A DNA stretch of 47,746 bases from Bacillota bacterium. GTDB lineage: Bacteria > Bacillota > Clostridia > Oscillospirales > Acutalibacteraceae. This document shows, piece after piece, positions 47,742 to 47,746 of this stretch (positions are counted from its first letter, which is position 1; each line of letters begins with the position of its first letter). Under the pieces are notes generated by a model that saw nothing but the letters and a program-made list of their open reading frames with translations, was not told the origin of the DNA and made no database searches. The translations under genes and the position numbers were made by a program. The DNA lies in contig JAEWBE010000130.1 in the NCBI GenBank assembly GCA_023391275.1, positions 1 through 47,746 on the forward strand, read 5' to 3'.

Positions 47742-47746
47742 CGTGG

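Overview
The window looks like chromosomal DNA of a spore-former-related, low-to-mid G+C Clostridia member. My guess is the Oscillospiraceae/Ruminococcaceae side, and this is inference only. The basis is strong Shine-Dalgarno sites before nearly every gene, consensus sigma-A promoters, U-tract terminators, a DUF951 gene, the short clostridial type of ThiC, the hom-thrB-lysC order, and riboswitches (TPP, NiCo) in the Firmicutes style. There is no rRNA, CRISPR array, transposase or prophage block.

Layout. 1-3.3 kb: end of homoserine dehydrogenase, homoserine kinase and aspartate kinase (threonine branch), then tRNA-Pro(GGG). 3.47-4.36 kb: a small A+T-rich insert with one unrecognised gene, bounded by the tRNA 3' end and an 11-bp near-copy of it. 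4.5-5.7 kb: an MBL-fold protein that has lost part of its metal motif. 5.7-10.3 kb (minus strand): a thiamine operon, thiD-thiC-thiM-thiE-HAD phosphatase, behind two tandem TPP riboswitches that each carry a terminator; thiD seems to start at ATT. 10.3-13.5 kb: a redox cluster (nudC, nitroreductase, flavodoxin-type reductase, ABM monooxygenase) divergent from an HxlR regulator. 13.6-20.3 kb: a TetR regulator divergent from a heterodimeric ABC exporter with two membrane-fusion adaptors. 20.4-22.6 kb: an arsenic operon of MarR regulator, arsM and an ArsN1-like acetyltransferase, ending in a 41-codon Cys-rich membrane peptide missed by length filters. 22.7-24.4 kb: an MFS exporter with an excisionase-type HTH regulator. 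24.6-27.5 kb: a P-type ATPase under a NiCo riboswitch. 27.5-29.3 kb: small orphan genes and decayed sequence. 29.3-31.2 kb: a patatin phospholipase with a structured leader, then a two-gene unit of a shortened superoxide-dismutase homologue and a protein with an Asn/Asp/Ser/Lys tail. 31.4-43.4 kb: housekeeping (VanY peptidase, gltX, glnS, birA, DUF951, prfA, tsaC, coaE, lytic transglycosylase, M18 aminopeptidase, rodA). 43.7-47.7 kb: fhs-tsaE-tsaB-rpiB-upp.

How it fits together. The window holds core amino-acid, cofactor and translation genes with separate stress and efflux modules between them, each with its own regulator and, in several cases, a visible operator palindrome: HxlR/redox, TetR/ABC, MarR/arsenic, HTH/MFS and NiCo RNA/ATPase. 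The items most worth a second look are the SOD-like/low-complexity pair, the arsM-arsN1-micropeptide operon, the NiCo-controlled PEEFP-type ATPase, the tandem TPP leader with an ATT start codon, and the tRNA-flanked mini-insert.
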